NCBI RefSeq assembly: GCF_014529535.1
Contig: NW_023503372.1
Location: 3,080,988 to 3,144,987, forward strand
Length of the DNA: 64,000 bases
Direction: 5' to 3'
Source: Bradysia coprophila
Lineage: Eukaryota; Arthropoda; Insecta; Diptera; Sciaridae
Under the pieces are notes generated by a model that worked only from the letters and a program-made list of their open reading frames with translations, was not told where the DNA came from and did not search any database. The position numbers and the translations under genes were made by a program. This document shows, piece by piece, positions 24,401 through 38,523 of the stretch (position 1 is the stretch's first letter; each line of letters starts with the position of its first letter).

Positions 24401-25950
24401 TCAGTTCAATTGGTCTCGGTATAGCGGTTTGCCAAAAAGATCTGCATCAGTTGATATCGAGAACATTGCTGGCGGTGCAGGCCGAACGTTTGGGTCTGGA
24501 CATCGAGGAAATGACCAATCAGATTATCCGAGATTTATTTAAATTGAAAGCCCTCACCGCAACAAGTGCGACGTCTCAACTAAAACCGTTGACTGAATCG
24601 AACGCGACGGCTCAATTGAGTTCCAGTAGCGTTGAATTTCAAAACAGTGGCGTATTCGTTGACGATGAACCGGCTCTAAACACAACGAAAGTCATGCAAA
24701 AACTTGTCCTCAAGCCGTCCACCAAGTTAACTATCAGTCGAATGGGGAAAGCATCGTTCAAATCTTGTATCGATCTGCAAAAGTCCAAGATCATTTACAA
24801 CGATCTGATGGAGGCGCAAAAGAGTCTCGTACTGACGGACCATTTACATTTATTGTACATTGTAACGCCATACGAACCAGCCGACATCAATGTGACAATA
24901 GACATGACGGTCTATTACAATCAGGTGAGCATCCACACACTCGTTACGATGCGTAATTTGCTTGAATCCGATCTCATTTCTTAGTACTCCAAATTGACTC
25001 CAGTTCAATTACAAACCGCCAAAGCATTGGGCATCAACGAATCGTGTGCAGTGAGAATGGTGACGGGACAGTCGTTCAAGGTAAATTTTCTTTTATCAAT
25101 GGGCTTGTGACGAAACAACACTGAATTCCGTATGTCAATTAGTCTCACATGACGCGACCAGTACACCGTTTCTTCCTCACACTCATTCTACACGAACTAT
25201 GGCAACAGAAACCCATCCATCAAGTGGCCGATATGTTTCACGTGAATCGTGGTGTCGTTCAGAATCTAGCCACAGCAGCAGCATCGTACTCCAGCAGTGT
25301 GATACGGTTCTGTGAAGAACTGGAGGAATTTTGGGCGTGTAAAGTACTGTTGGGAGCTATGGTGAAACAGTTGAGCTACTGTTGCACTGTCGAATTGTTG
25401 CCGCTGATGGACTTGCCATGTGTGAGAATTGTGAGTTCAATTTTGGCGTTCAGGTTTCAGTGTTTTGTTGAACCGTATAAATTCACAGGGAAGAGCACGG
25501 CAGCTATATTCGAATGGATTCAGATCGTTGGAGGATGTAGCAAAGTCGACGGTGGGAGAACTAGTCGATAAAATTGAGCATTTGAATTACAAAGTGGCCA
25601 AACAATTGATTTCGGCTGCCAAAGTGAGTATTTTGCGAGACTTTTCTTTCGTCACATTTGTAAGATTGAACATAGGGTAGTGACCACTGTCGCGTCACTT
25701 TATTTTAAACAGTTCGAGCGGTATGTCCCGCGCTTCCGGCCACTTTAAAGTTTGAATCTATAAAACAGTCTCGGAGTAATATTGCTGTAATGTGTAGTTG
25801 GCTCATCCGCAACGATTTCTTGCAAAATCCAACCAAGTTACCCAAAAGTGTTTTTTCTTAAATTTCCAGGTTTTCATTCTGGAACGATTGGAAACGCTAC
25901 GCGGTGAAGTGCACGACTGTCTGGAGGTGCTAACACAGAAACCCAGTTAA
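21435..25950 (+). CDS. mus301: HELQ / POLQ-like DNA helicase, complete, 9 exons
   Basis: Exons: 21435-22707, 22774-23226, 23455-23660, 23731-23876, 23937-24924, 24985-25080, 25143-25430, 25489-25623, 25870-25950; 1221 aa, all phases consistent. An in-frame stop directly before the ATG fixes the start. HELQ is a superfamily 2 Ski2-like 3'-5' helicase used in crosslink and double-strand-break repair and meiosis; the Drosophila ortholog is mus301 (spindle-C). Residues 1-424 are acidic, Ser/Thr/Asn-rich and probably disordered. The helicase core follows: Walker A LPTSGGKT (~446-453), [66 protein letters not shown], then winged-helix and Sec63-like parts and a helix-hairpin segment ([11 protein letters not shown]). 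All motifs are intact. Confidence 0.95.
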
Positions 25951-25975
25951 ATGAACTTTCATTTTCTTCCTTTCC

Positions 25976-25985
25976 TTTATTTATT
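25976..25985 (-). terminator. RRP8 poly(A) signal in the 42 bp gap to HELQ
   Basis: Two overlapping minus-strand AATAAA hexamers (25976-25981 and 25980-25985) begin 8 bases after the RRP8 stop. Cleavage 15-30 bases further would fall at the HELQ stop codon. On the plus strand the nearest AATAAA for HELQ is at 26085-26090, inside the last RRP8 coding exon. Confidence 0.6.
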
Positions 25986-25992
25986 TGTCGCC

Positions 25993-27421
25993 CTATCTCT
26001 TCTTGTAAATACACGGCTTCAAGCTGAATGAACTAACCGTTTTGCTGGTTTTCTTCACCATTTTTGTCTTCTTAAAATTCAAGAAATAAAACAAATTGTT
26101 CGACACATCCTGATGGACCAGCTCGAAACCGCATTGCTTGATGTTGGCCACGAAATGTCGAATGTCAGTGAACCGCGACTCAACCTCGGCAATTTTCAAT
26201 TGGCCGCTGAAATTGAATGAAATGGAAAACATCGACGTTGAATTGTCGATCAACATTGCTGTAACTACACTGCGCTTACCCGTCCTTGAGGACACGATTC
26301 GCTTCCAAAATGAAATCCTTGATGTTCGTTCCCATCAATGACAAACAGAAAACGACAACATCGATACTTCCCGTCTCAAGCGGGGTGTTTGCCATGTCAC
26401 AAGCAATGATGTCCTCGGTCTTAGCGACCAGATCCAATGAATAGGTTTTTTGTGGAATCGTTCGGGCCAGTCTGGAATTATTCGACAACAAAAATGGTTA
26501 GATCGGCAAGACCTTTCATTGAAATGGAATGTTCAGACCTCGCTTCACCACAACCAAAATCAGCAACCACCAAATTTCGCGGTCTGCAATCGAAATCGAA
26601 TTATTTTCTCGTCATAAAATCTTAAGAACTTGTTACACCTACAGTCTCTTCAGTGCGTTGATCATGCGATCGAGTGGATTTAATGGCCACTGTTGGACTT
26701 GTTGTCGATAACCTTCGTGGTATGCTTGGAACGATGTAGGATCATCTTCAAAGACTGCGGTCGCTTCGCCACTCGGTTTGCTGTAGAGAAGTTCGTTGAG
26801 ATATCGGAATCTCGATCCCTTCAGGTTATCAATCAATGTCTGACGAAACGAATTGTTACCGTCCAGTTGCTCGGAGTCGTCTTCGTCTTGTTGGTCAGTT
26901 TGAGGAAGTTTCTTCGTGAACGGCACATTTTTCAATTTCTTCTTCTTCGCCGACGTCGGTTCCTGTTTGTCATTTTGACTTTTCACATTCTTATTCTTCG
27001 CAGAAGTCGGCAGTTCCTTTTTGTCATTTTGATTTTTCAATTTCTTATTCTTCGCCGACACCGGCTCGTTGTTGTCGTTCTGATTTTTCAATTTCTTTTT
27101 CTTGTTCGGCGACTCAACCTTGTCACCGACATCAATTGTCGATTCTGTGAACTTTCTTTTCGTTGGTTGAACTCGGTCCGGCTCTGAGTCTCGATGCAGC
27201 AATACATATCGTCCGGGTGGGTGTGATTCAATTGCTCCATCGTTGTCAATTGACTTGGGCTTCTTCTTATTCTTTTTGTTGGCCTTTTTCTGAAATGAAA
27301 GGCACATTTGTATCGTAATCACAGCGTCGAATCCTTAATTTACTACTTTAAAGTTGAATGTTCTCTCTGGAACGTCGACATCATCGTCCCAGCCTGGTGT
27401 TTTGAAGATTTTCGCAGACAT
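25993..27421 (-). CDS. Rrp8: RRP8, rRNA N1-methyladenosine methyltransferase, complete, 5 exons
   Basis: Exons: 27347-27421, 26643-27289, 26539-26583, 26280-26471, 25993-26206; 390 aa with consistent phases. RRP8 is a nucleolar SAM-dependent enzyme that makes m1A in large-subunit rRNA. The start MSAKIF and acidic GWDDDVDVPE resemble the RRP8 N-terminus. Residues ~50-165 are Lys/Asn/Gln rich with about four tandem repeats of the pattern KNKKLKNQNDKxEP, probably nucleolar targeting and disordered. The catalytic part has FRYLNELLYS, QVQQWPLNPLDR, the SAM-binding VADFGCGEAR (encoded by a 45 nt exon), IIACDMANTPL, VVVFCLSLMGTN, and a C-terminus ending LKPCIYKKR, all diagnostic. It converges on HELQ with 42 bp between stops. 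Confidence 0.93.
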
Positions 27422-30123
27422 TGCAGAAGATTCACGTGTGTTTACTGTTTTGACTGTTTTGGGAGAATGAGAATGTGTGTGTTTTGTACTTTTGACATAC
27501 AAAAGAGCCGGTGTAAAATGCGTAAAATGACTTTTCTTATCAATTACGAATTCGAAGTTCGAAACCACTGTGCTCAGCCTTTGCGATGGTATTACAGTTA
27601 TAGCGGGAAATTTAAAACCAACGACATGAGAAACGCTCACAGAACTTACATTTTTGAAGTTGTGTTGATTCACAACGAATTATATAAGAGTTAGGGAGAC
27701 AGGTCGTTGATTTGCCCACAGTATTGGCCTGTAGATATGTCCTTTTTTTCGTAGTAACTTCATTCCCTGTAGATTATTTTCATGTGGAGCTTTTTCCTTC
27801 ATTTCCCTCATATTGTAGCAGTAATTTTATGACAGAAATGATCATCAATGTCCTTTTAATGTGAATGGATAAAATCTCTCCGATTGTGTCTCAGTTTTGA
27901 AACACCTGCAGCATAAAATAGCATAATGTAATCGCAATCGCAATTGATCATGAAGGCGGTGACATCAAAATTTCAGTGGCGCCAACACTGACCTGTTTGA
28001 CCTGTTTTTTCAAAACCTTGGATTTAAATTCCTAAATTGAAAACTTTTTCTGAACGTCTGCAATACCGGAAATCGTTCGATGTTACCTCTATCTTATCAT
28101 TTTGTTCACGCGATAAACGTTAGGGAATTTCCTACCAAAGAACATGTTATGCTGATAGACGAACAGCAACCGAAAGCGACAAATTTTATACAAGTCACTT
28201 ATGAGTGAATTTGGTTTGAATTACATTAAAAATTTGATATAGTAAACAAAGTTGGACTATACATGATTAACAACATAAAATGATAGGAAAACGATATTGG
28301 AGGGTGAAAGAGATACTTTATGATCTCTATAAATTTAATCAGTAAACGACAGTGACGACACACGTAAAACGTATGTTAAAACAAATGAAGTACAAGACTC
28401 TATCAAACTGCTAAAACACTTAAATCGAAGAATCAGCAGATTCTATAATTATTTATAGGTGTAATGCCCAGGCCACCGGCTCTGAATAGTTATTTTCCTA
28501 ACGCATGCTAAAATGCTTTTTTTTAGCTAATGAGAGGTTTCGCTAAAAAAGTCTTCTAGCATAAGTTAGAAACAACATTTTTGCTGAATAACGGGGGAAA
28601 TAAGCGACGAAGTCACGATATGTTAACACTAGTTAGGAATTAGTTATTTATACAACCGTAGGCCGAGTGTGACAATACACATCGTGTCCCTAAAACAGCA
28701 TTTATCATCGAGTTGTATACAACGTTTTTCGCAATGAAGGTAAAGGAAAGTCCTACTTTTCGTCACTTGTTGCGAAATAGTATGTTGTGTTACAAGTATT
28801 GTAATGTCTCATTACAATACGTGTAACACATCATGCTTTGTGCCAACCGAGAATTGAAATAGACAAGAGCACAAAAAATCATAATTTTCATTGTAAACAA
28901 TCACTCTTCAAATTTGATCGATCACATTGCTTTGCATTTTCTCAAACGAATGCTGTAACAACTCATACAAATTCCATATCAACACTGCTTTGAGTGTTGT
29001 AATATCACATCAAACGGGTGCTGAAATAACTCACTTTACAACACTAAAATGAGTGCTGAAAAGAGTCGTATTTCAATTCTCGGTGGCACAAAGGTTATTA
29101 CCGCACCACCACTCCAAAATTACTACTATTGTTATCGTTTCTTGGTAAAGTCTTTTTTAACTTAATGGAGTGCATTTGGCCCTGTACATTTTAAGCTAAT
29201 CTATCCACATCAGTAGGCAAAATATAGAAATTTCCCGTTTCCGGTTACAATTACCAATTATTTTGTGTATTTTCGTACGCACTTCCTCCTACAATTTATG
29301 CCAATCAATCCACATCGTTGGATGTTGTTTCTTTCTATCTCTCCATAGAACAAAAAAGTCATCTAGATTTACACTTCCAGCCTTTAATGCGCGTTGGTTG
29401 TGTGAAGACGTGTGAGTTTTGTTTGTATAAGTGGTACAGCTGAAGCAAATTCTAAAGTCTAAATTTCATTGACGTTTCCTGTATAAGATTTTCAACGGCT
29501 AAATTTTAATTGAAAGAAAACCAAGGTGAAAAACTATGAGCTCTGATAAATGCATGTTACAACAAATGAAGTAAAAGATTTCGTGCTAAAGAAAAATGTA
29601 TTGTTTCTGTGAAAGACTTCTCTCATTTTTGATAGATAACCTGTAATGATTTAATGTCCCGTTTTGACTTGTTCAGAATTCCGTATGTCGTAATATACCC
29701 GTGATTATGAACTTTGTTTTTCTCGATTTGTAATAAAATTTAAAAAAGGACCCGCTTTTCTTTTAACTTCCGGTTGTTTCCGCATACAGTTACATATTAC
29801 GGAAAAATTTAAATCTGATAGGAGTAATGTAACAGAGACTAAACTAAATAATCAACAAGAACTGCATTACAATGAAAAACGTTTCTAGGTTCTCGAAAAC
29901 TCAAGTATGAAACTTCTTCGATTGATTTTTTTCCATTGTTCAATTATATTGAACACATTACGATTAGATGGTGATACTGATAACGAAGACATGTGTACTG
30001 ATAAACTGTAATTTTATTAATTGGAAATTTATCATGTTCACCGAGTTGACCCATTACGGTCAAAAACAAAAGCGACGAAAATTTTTCTGCCATTACATCC
30101 TCGGTCTCAATTAAAGATTGACC
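27422..30123. other. Intergenic, RRP8 5' side to trypsin
   Basis: No gene found. A short palindrome (TGTTACAAGTATTGTAATG and its complement) lies at 28789-28833, directly before the inverted-repeat element at 28836-29093. Copies of a dispersed repeat containing AATGAAGTAAAAGATT are near 28377 and 29553. The divergent promoters of RRP8 and the protease should lie at the two ends. Confidence 0.5.
28836..29093. repeat. 258 bp MITE-like element with ~27 bp terminal inverted repeats
   Basis: It begins CTTTGTGCCAACCGAGAATT and ends with AATTCTCGGTGGCACAAAG, an inverted match with one base difference. The interior has short repeats on AGTGTTGTAA and GGGTGCTGAA. No coding potential and no clear target-site duplication. 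Confidence 0.6.
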
Positions 30124-31564
<1,441 letters not shown>

Positions 31565-32169
31565 AAAAGTGCTTTCATACGAACAAGGAAATATAATTTA
31601 CGACCGTGAGTACGATTGTTCGTTTGTATCAATTTTCAATGAAGAAAGACAGAACATAACAGAAAAAAGTGCCTGAGGTAAGTTTTCTAGCCCTTCGATT
31701 GTTTACCATCTTTCATCTGTTATCGATAGCAACGACGACAGAAATTTTTGATGATCTCAACACAGCTGAGACACAGCTTCCGTTCCACCAAATGAAGTCA
31801 AAGAGTTTTTATTGATCTGTTAAAAATGTGTGGACGAAAAGAAGTAACAGACTCGTTTTAATTACTTAGGGATGTGCTTGTCGTCAGTAAATGTTTACAT
31901 GGTAAAAGTCAATTGAAATTGTTCGTGTTCTATTCATTGTCAAGCCTTCTACGAATTCAAAAACGTTTGGAAAGGTAGTTGCCCTAAACGACAATGAACA
32001 CATTTTTCTCAAATAATTTCACATTTTATTCACGTTCACTAAAATTAAAAAATATTTTTATTTTTATTTAAATTACATTTTCGTATCGACAAATGATGAA
32101 AAATTCACAGAAATTCTTTTTTTTGTTTTATTTGATTGCAAAATTCCAATTTGAGCATAATCTAAATTC
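31565..32169. other. Intergenic, convergent trypsin and glycosyltransferase 3' ends
   Basis: This contains part of a dispersed repeat (31717-31900) with ATCTGTTATCGATAGCAACG and AATGAAGTCAAAGAG. Minus-strand AATAAA hexamers in the T-rich run around 32057-32069 are about 100 bases past the glycosyltransferase stop and likely end that transcript. Confidence 0.5.
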
Positions 32170-34315
32170 CTATTTAGCACGTCCTCGTTTCGCCGCTTTC
32201 TTCGGTTGCATCATCTTCAACGGATCTTTATGATATCTAGCAAACACTTCCCTCTTGAATATGTCCAGAATTTTACGGTTAATATTGTTCTGACGCTCTC
32301 GCCAAGCGGGTCGATTTTTCTTATTCTGCAGTCCCCAGTGACATGTGAATATGGGCGACAGAACCTGAAACTGATATCCAGCCACAAACATTTCATATGT
32401 CTGTTGTTGGACAATTGGTCGATTAGGGTTATTGAACCAGATAAATTGTAACAGATGTAACAGATGATATCGCTTCTCTGTCAAGCAACAGGTAACGTGA
32501 GAATCATTTACCTGTGTATTTCTGGTGAAGCCATAACCGAGAAAGCGTTCATCGTGCACCGGCACCAGATCGGTGCTCACATAAAATGGTTCGTACAGAA
32601 ATTCGAAATTCGTTACATTGTAGCTGATGCGAGTCTCTCGTGTATTATCCAAATCAGATTCCCATTTCGAGAAATTGGTGGCAAATTGATTGTAAATGAA
32701 AACCTGATGCGGGAGGTAAATACGTTAATTATTGTTGTTCACATGCACTGAAGACAGGTAAATTTATTATAGCCGCTGATCTTAAGTTTGTACTCCTATA
32801 TATTCCGATGTGTTCTTCCAAGTTAAAAAAAATTGATCCCGACACGAGCCCAACTTTTTCGGGGTGATTTTCTAACCAATTGAGCTAATTGAGCTCTTGG
32901 TATCAATTTACGATTTATCCCCTAAAGAATGAAAACGGCTCACTTCAAAGCAGGGACTATTTTTGGGAAAACATTTTCCCAAAAATAGTTTTTGGGAAAA
33001 TTGGGAAAAATGCAAACATTACGCACTCATACTCGAATATGACGGCCGAGTCAAAATTTCTGAGTGTGTAACAAAAATTTATAGCGAAGAGGACAGCTTT
33101 TTACGTCCAATGTCTGGACCACCGGCTTAACGTTACTTCCGAACCACGCCGCGAAGTATGCTGACTCACTGAGGAAATTTAACTTTGTAGTGGTAGTCCA
33201 ACAGGGACTTGCATGACGGCCATGATAAAAGGCGTCGTAATATGTTAGGTGTTCAACGGTTTTGTAAGTTTTACAAGAAATCATAAAAAGGTTGCGTTTA
33301 ATACGCTCTGTGTTTAAATGAGAATGTGATCCACTCACCTTATGATGAAATGGCCTAGCTAGACCTTTTTTGGCCAAACGGATTAGGTCCAATTTATCTT
33401 TCGGAAATTTCACGCGATTATCTATTTCGTATGTAGGTATAACGAATGCACACTTAGCGCTTTGGCACTTGGCTGTCCGTAAAAATTTGTCCAACTTCTC
33501 GGCAAAATTCATACTCGGTATGATGTCGACATCGGTCAAAAACACAAAATCATTCTGGCATCCTTTGCGCGCTACATTCCGTAAATGATTTTGTGGATAC
33601 GGATTCTTTGTTCGCCATTTCGTTGTCTCAATAGACCGATATTTCATGAGTTCGTTTAACGTTGTTTCGGGTTGAGCACAATTGAATCGAGAAAATTTTT
33701 CGTTCAGTCCATCACGAAGGTACGTCGGAGCTCGGTCCTTCGGAACGGCCAAATGAAAACTAACCGAATTTCGGATTGCTGGATAGCATTTCCGGAGATA
33801 AGTTACATATAATTGGAGCAAATAAAGTTCGTCATTTCCTGCCGCAAAAACGGCAGCTGATATTGGGCCGGAAAAATGATGAGCAACTTGAACCAACGAA
33901 TACAATTTTTCCAATGAACCCTGCGTTGCCAAACACACAACATATTGTTCCGACAATTCCTTAAATCGTTCACCCGTCACAGCGAAATCTAAACAACGGA
34001 CAATTATTATCGGATTCAACCTCTTGCGGTCTAGAACCAGTCAAACTAACCAAAATATTTGTACAAGCGCAACGAATCCCATCGACCGAGATGAAATTTT
34101 AAATTCAAAAATACCGGCTGGTCGGTGACATTAGTTGTGTCGGCAATTATATAGCATGGTGGCTGTGTTGGTGGTGGAACTTTCGGGATCATTGATCCGT
34201 CATTTTCCACTTCCAGTGGACAGTCATTTGAGTGTAAGAGTCGAACTGTCAGCAGGATATTCGATATGGTCAATGCCAATACGCTAGCGAGGCTCAAGTT
34301 CCACAGGCGACATAT
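32170..34315 (-). CDS. Beta-1,4-glucuronyltransferase 1-like (GT49), first exon not found
   Basis: Exons: 34051-34315, 33339-33988, 32512-32703, 32170-32400; 445 codons so far. The frame enters 34315 in phase 0 behind a CAG acceptor with no in-frame ATG, so the start lies in an unseen upstream exon. A type II Golgi membrane anchor (SLASVLALTISNILLTVRLL) is followed by a stem, then the GT domain: FAAGNDELYLLQLYV, PYPQNHLRNVAR, the DxD-type metal-binding FLTDVDIIP, FVIPTYEI, FATNFSKW, FEFLYEPFYV, DERFLGYGF and VAGYQFQVL. These match B4GAT1, which adds glucuronic acid to prime matriglycan on O-mannosyl glycans. The 111 nt intron between the last two exons is in frame and stop-free; if retained it would insert 37 residues. 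LARGE C-terminal domains are similar, but no second GT domain is present. Confidence 0.85.
32825..32895 (-). other. tRNA-like / SINE-like remnant with Pol III signals, in a GT49 intron
   Basis: On the minus strand TAGCTCAATTGG (32876-32887) fits the Pol III A-box and tRNA D-arm consensus. A weak B-box-like GCTCGTGTCGGGATC follows about 25 bases on, then a run of eight T (32825-32832), a Pol III stop. No full cloverleaf forms by eye. This may be a decayed tRNA or a SINE head. Confidence 0.3.
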
Positions 34316-37300
34316 CTGAAATGAAAGATTAATTGGCTCATTTTTGCATACAATTTTTACCACCACAGCGCTAGGAGCAGTGCTGTGCTATCACACATCA
34401 CTCAAAAGTAGATCGTTGTCAATGTCGTTTGAGATGTCAAATAAGCTGTCATTTTCAAGAAGCTTTGTGTTTAAAATTGTAATAGCAAAGAAGCTATACT
34501 GATAGAAGATGGGTACCGACACAGCACCGAACAAAAAGTACGAGATCCACAGTTCGCGAGATTTTTTACATTAGGGGAGATAAATCGGATACGGTAGACT
34601 GGTCTGTCTTGGCTATCATTTTTAAAATTTAAGCGCGACCTTCATACTTTCGTAATCAGTGCGCTAAAATTTCAAAAATAAACCAAAACAAACAAGCCAG
34701 ACTGCCCTTTATCTAGCCTAATGGCAAAATACTCTCGAGATATTGATCATCAGCATCATCAGTTTATATATTACTTTGTGTGATAATGTCAGATCGTAAT
34801 AGTAAGAAACTAACTACGCATCTGTTATCGACAGCGACAACAAAAATAAGCTCTGGGCTGGTTAATTTGCACTATTATAGTAAACTGGTATAAGTTTTAA
34901 CTTAAAATTAATGAAGTAAAAGATTTTTTTAAATGAAGACTCAAGATCGGTGTCGTTTGAGGTTTCGAATATTTTTTTTCGTTCGGACAGTTAGGTGAGT
35001 CAGGTCGATGAAATTCACAGCTTCACAATGACCTCAAAATGACTTTTTCGAGTTATACTTCATTGAGATCTTCTAAAAAATTAAAAAAAATTGTGCTGAG
35101 CTTTTCACGGCTGTCCTCAACGAAGATAAAGTTTTTTGAAAATGTACCCACAAAATGACTTCAGATCTGAGTTCGGGGACCTAAATAGATATCGAAACCA
35201 CTTTACTTAGTCTTCAACTAGATCCTTCCCCATAGTCGACTGCGAAGAAAACGATTTTTTCCATACAAATTTTCAAGATTATTGTTGCTTAATGACGTTT
35301 TTATATTTTTTATCGATAAAGACCGTTATTCTGAGCAAAAAATTGCTCTACAGCATATTTGTAAAATTTTTCGTTTTTTTTATGAAGCAACTATCATGTA
35401 CCAAATTGTACTGAACTAGGACCCTAAGTTGACTTTATAAAACAAACGAAAAATTTTACAGACATGCCGTAGAACAATTTTTTGCTCAGAATAACGGTCT
35501 TTATCGATAAAAAATATAAAAACGTCATTAAGCAACAATAATTTTGAAAATTTGTATGGAAAAAATCGTTTTCTTCGCAGTCGACTATGGGGAAGGATCT
35601 AGTTGAAGACTAAGTAAAGTGGTTTCGATATCTATTTAGGTCCCAGAACTCAGATCTGAAGTCATTTTGTGGGTACATTTTCAAAAAACTTTATCTTCGT
35701 TGAGGACAGCCGTGTTTTCACCCGAATTAAAAGAAACCGATTCGATTCATTTTGGTCGGGTTCAGGTTTTCAATTCACTTTTGTCGGATCGGAGCGGGTT
35801 TCAAATCATTCGGGTTCTAGGGTGTCAATTAATTCTGGTCGGGTTCAGGTTCATTTTGGAAAACATCAACCCACTCAACTGATATAAGGGTTCGTTTGGC
35901 TTTTGTCCATTAAACGTATAACTCCAAAATATAATTCCATTCTGAAATGTTATGTGATTGATGCGACCTTCCGTTCTTTGTGTACTTTGGGACAATTATA
36001 AAAAAGTTGAAAAGTTGTTTCCTTTCATCGTGTTCTGGTCTCCAATAATGAAACAGTTTGAAAAAGACCCTTTCTCGGATAGAATTGAATTTAAAAATGT
36101 ATGAGCGCGCTCAAATCTCATTATTATGGAAGGACACAGAGCAATAAGCACCAGTTTTATTACAACAATATCCCACAGTTTTTCACACATTTGTATAATA
36201 CGCAAAGACGTATTTTCAGAATGTTATAACGAATTCCAATGATTTTATTGTGAATTCCGACAATTTATATTCGCTAAGGCTCCGCGGTGTCGTCTAATAA
36301 ACGAAGAACACAGCAAAATTCATAAATTTTTTAACGAATTTCTTTATTATTGTGACATAGATAGGAACGGAACGACGGAAGTCAAAGTTGAAGATATAAT
36401 ACGATGAGTTGTTGTTGAATATTTAATGTGTTCTGCATGTTAAAGTGGCCAATTGATTTTAGCGACCCATTTTATGGCACAATTTAATGATTTAAATTAA
36501 ATCCATCGGGGAAATGGTATACATGGACTGGGAATACTAAAGTACCGTACCTTTACTGTATGTATAGAAGAGTTAAAAACTGGCCAGTAAAAAGGAGAAG
36601 TTGATGTTTAAGGTAGGGCTAATAATTAAGTCATAAAGACGGTAAAAATATTTTTTTTAAATCGGTTTTTCGTAACTCAACGAGTGGGTAGTGCTCAGAC
36701 GGCCCGTAAGTGGCTAATGGTTGGCACCCGGTGAATATACATTACACCTACATCCTTACAGCATTTTATTGACAAAGATGTTGCCAAATTATGTTTACAA
36801 CAATATTCTATTCCCTGCCTAAGCCACTGACACTAAATTTGAGCCAAAATAAATATTTACGAGAATCCGCCACATTTCATCCGCAAATTTTAAACATTCC
36901 AAATGTACATTTACAAAGAGCAACAATGACAAGTTACATGATTGATCGATAAACAAAAAGTTCCGATTCCAATTTTGAATTATTAAACATGGTCGTTTGC
37001 CCTATTATTCGCTTAAAATATCACAAATTTCCACTCAATGTCAAAAGCTTTAGAATTTCGTTTAATCTACCCACCTGAATCATTGGTCTATCGAAATCGG
37101 TTTAAACAAATTATCGGATCGACCTAATTACACCACTTGTATCTCATGCAATTTTTTATCTATTTCGCACCACGTCATTGAGCTACTATTAACACAAACA
37201 TCACGTACAAAAACATTTTCACTTATTTTCACTCGCTATTCAGTCAAAATGATTGGCTGGCTAGTACGTAGACCGGATAAACAAGTTGACTTTTCATTGT

Positions 37301-38523
37301 GTTGATGTTAATTATAATTTGCAAAAATCTATTAAAAAAAAATATTCGACGATTGAGCTGTTGCACAAAAATTATGAACTAACGTTGCACACACGCAGGC
37401 ACGCCTTTTCCATCCACACTTGATTACAGTCTAAAACATTCTACGGAAAATGTTTTTGAGAAAATTCAACCGAAACTGTTTACTACTGGCACATCAAGCT
37501 CAATCTGTTTAGATATTAATCCTGTGCGTGGATACGGAAACGGTGTGTGACTTTTCGCTGTATCGTACCATTGCAAAATACAATCAACGAAATCCGAGGT
37601 GGAGGCGAATGTACCGAAGAAATTGAATTTGTATTTCGTAAAATCGATTTTCCTCTTATCATCAGCTGTTTTTCTCAAAATTTGTTATAAGGACTAATCG
37701 GAGCGCAGTTTGTGTGTGTATGTGTTTTGAATTCCATATTTCGTGTCAGCCGAGTGTATACACATCCATGCATATACCCATGCTATTGCTATACAGTAAG
37801 GAAAAGTGCACAACATCAAATGAGGGTTGCAAACAAACAAAACACAATCCTTAGTGGTGTTGGTATACTTTAGGTCCTTTAGGTATAACAGTAACTGAAA
37901 ACTCTACTTCCAATATATAGCTGTTCTAAAAATGGTTTTGACTGGTTTAAGAATCCGCTGAAAGCACTAGCAGCTTTTCATTTCATTTGAAGAGATTGGT
38001 TTTTGACTTGGATAGAAAACGTTCGCACACAGGGCATTGTTCGTCACGTGAAGAGTTCGATATTTTGTTATTCTTTCAACGTCTGAAAATTGTTAAGATG
38101 AATGCAGACCCAATTATGGTTCAGGCTTTGGTTGTTGTGATAAAATCGATGATTCAATGTGGATGTGAGGTGAGGTCAAGCTCAGGTTAATTGCTCTGAA
38201 AATCTCAGATTTTCTTAGTTCTTTTTCCGAGCCATCTTACCTCTAAAAGTGTTGACTATGGCTTCCCAGCGTTAATAATGACAGGGATTGAACAAGAGGT
38301 ATGACGAAATCGGAAATGATACACCAAACAGTGGATCTAAGCTTCGGAACGGTAAGCACAGAGCAATTCGTATCTATGATGGGGATGGAGTGGGGATACA
38401 CATAACCGTACTATTCTTCCACTAATTTTTATTTGTCAAATGTGAGATTATTGTCAGAATACCTGGATACAGGGAGGCGTTGCTGGAAATTCGGTAAAGT
38501 CACTTGATGTTTCAATTTTCTTA
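34316..38523. other. Intergenic, repeat-containing
   Basis: No convincing gene. It holds the missing first exon and promoter of the glycosyltransferase if they are nearby, a dispersed repeat copy at 34815-34945, and the long palindrome at 35106-35714. A 70-codon minus-strand open frame at 37466-37678 has no known similarity. Minus-strand AATAAA at 38428-38433 may end the next gene. Confidence 0.45.
35106..35714. repeat. 609 bp palindrome (foldback element), ~278 bp arms
   Basis: The arms 35106-35383 and 35436-35714 are close inverted copies, starting CACGGCTGTCCTCAACGAAG and ending with the complement. About 52 bases separate them. TTTT flanks both ends, possibly a 4 bp target duplication, but this is weak in AT-rich DNA. 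No coding sequence. Confidence 0.75.

Noticed and set aside
25993-26295. Methionine-started ORF as a separate gene
   Set aside because: Its first ~30 codons are the RRP8 intron read through; the true exon begins at 26206 after a CAG acceptor.
37466-37678. 70-codon minus-strand open frame (KYKFNFFGTFASTSDF...)
   Set aside because: Composition is protein-like and it might be a terminal exon, but it has no ATG, no partner exon and no family I recognise.
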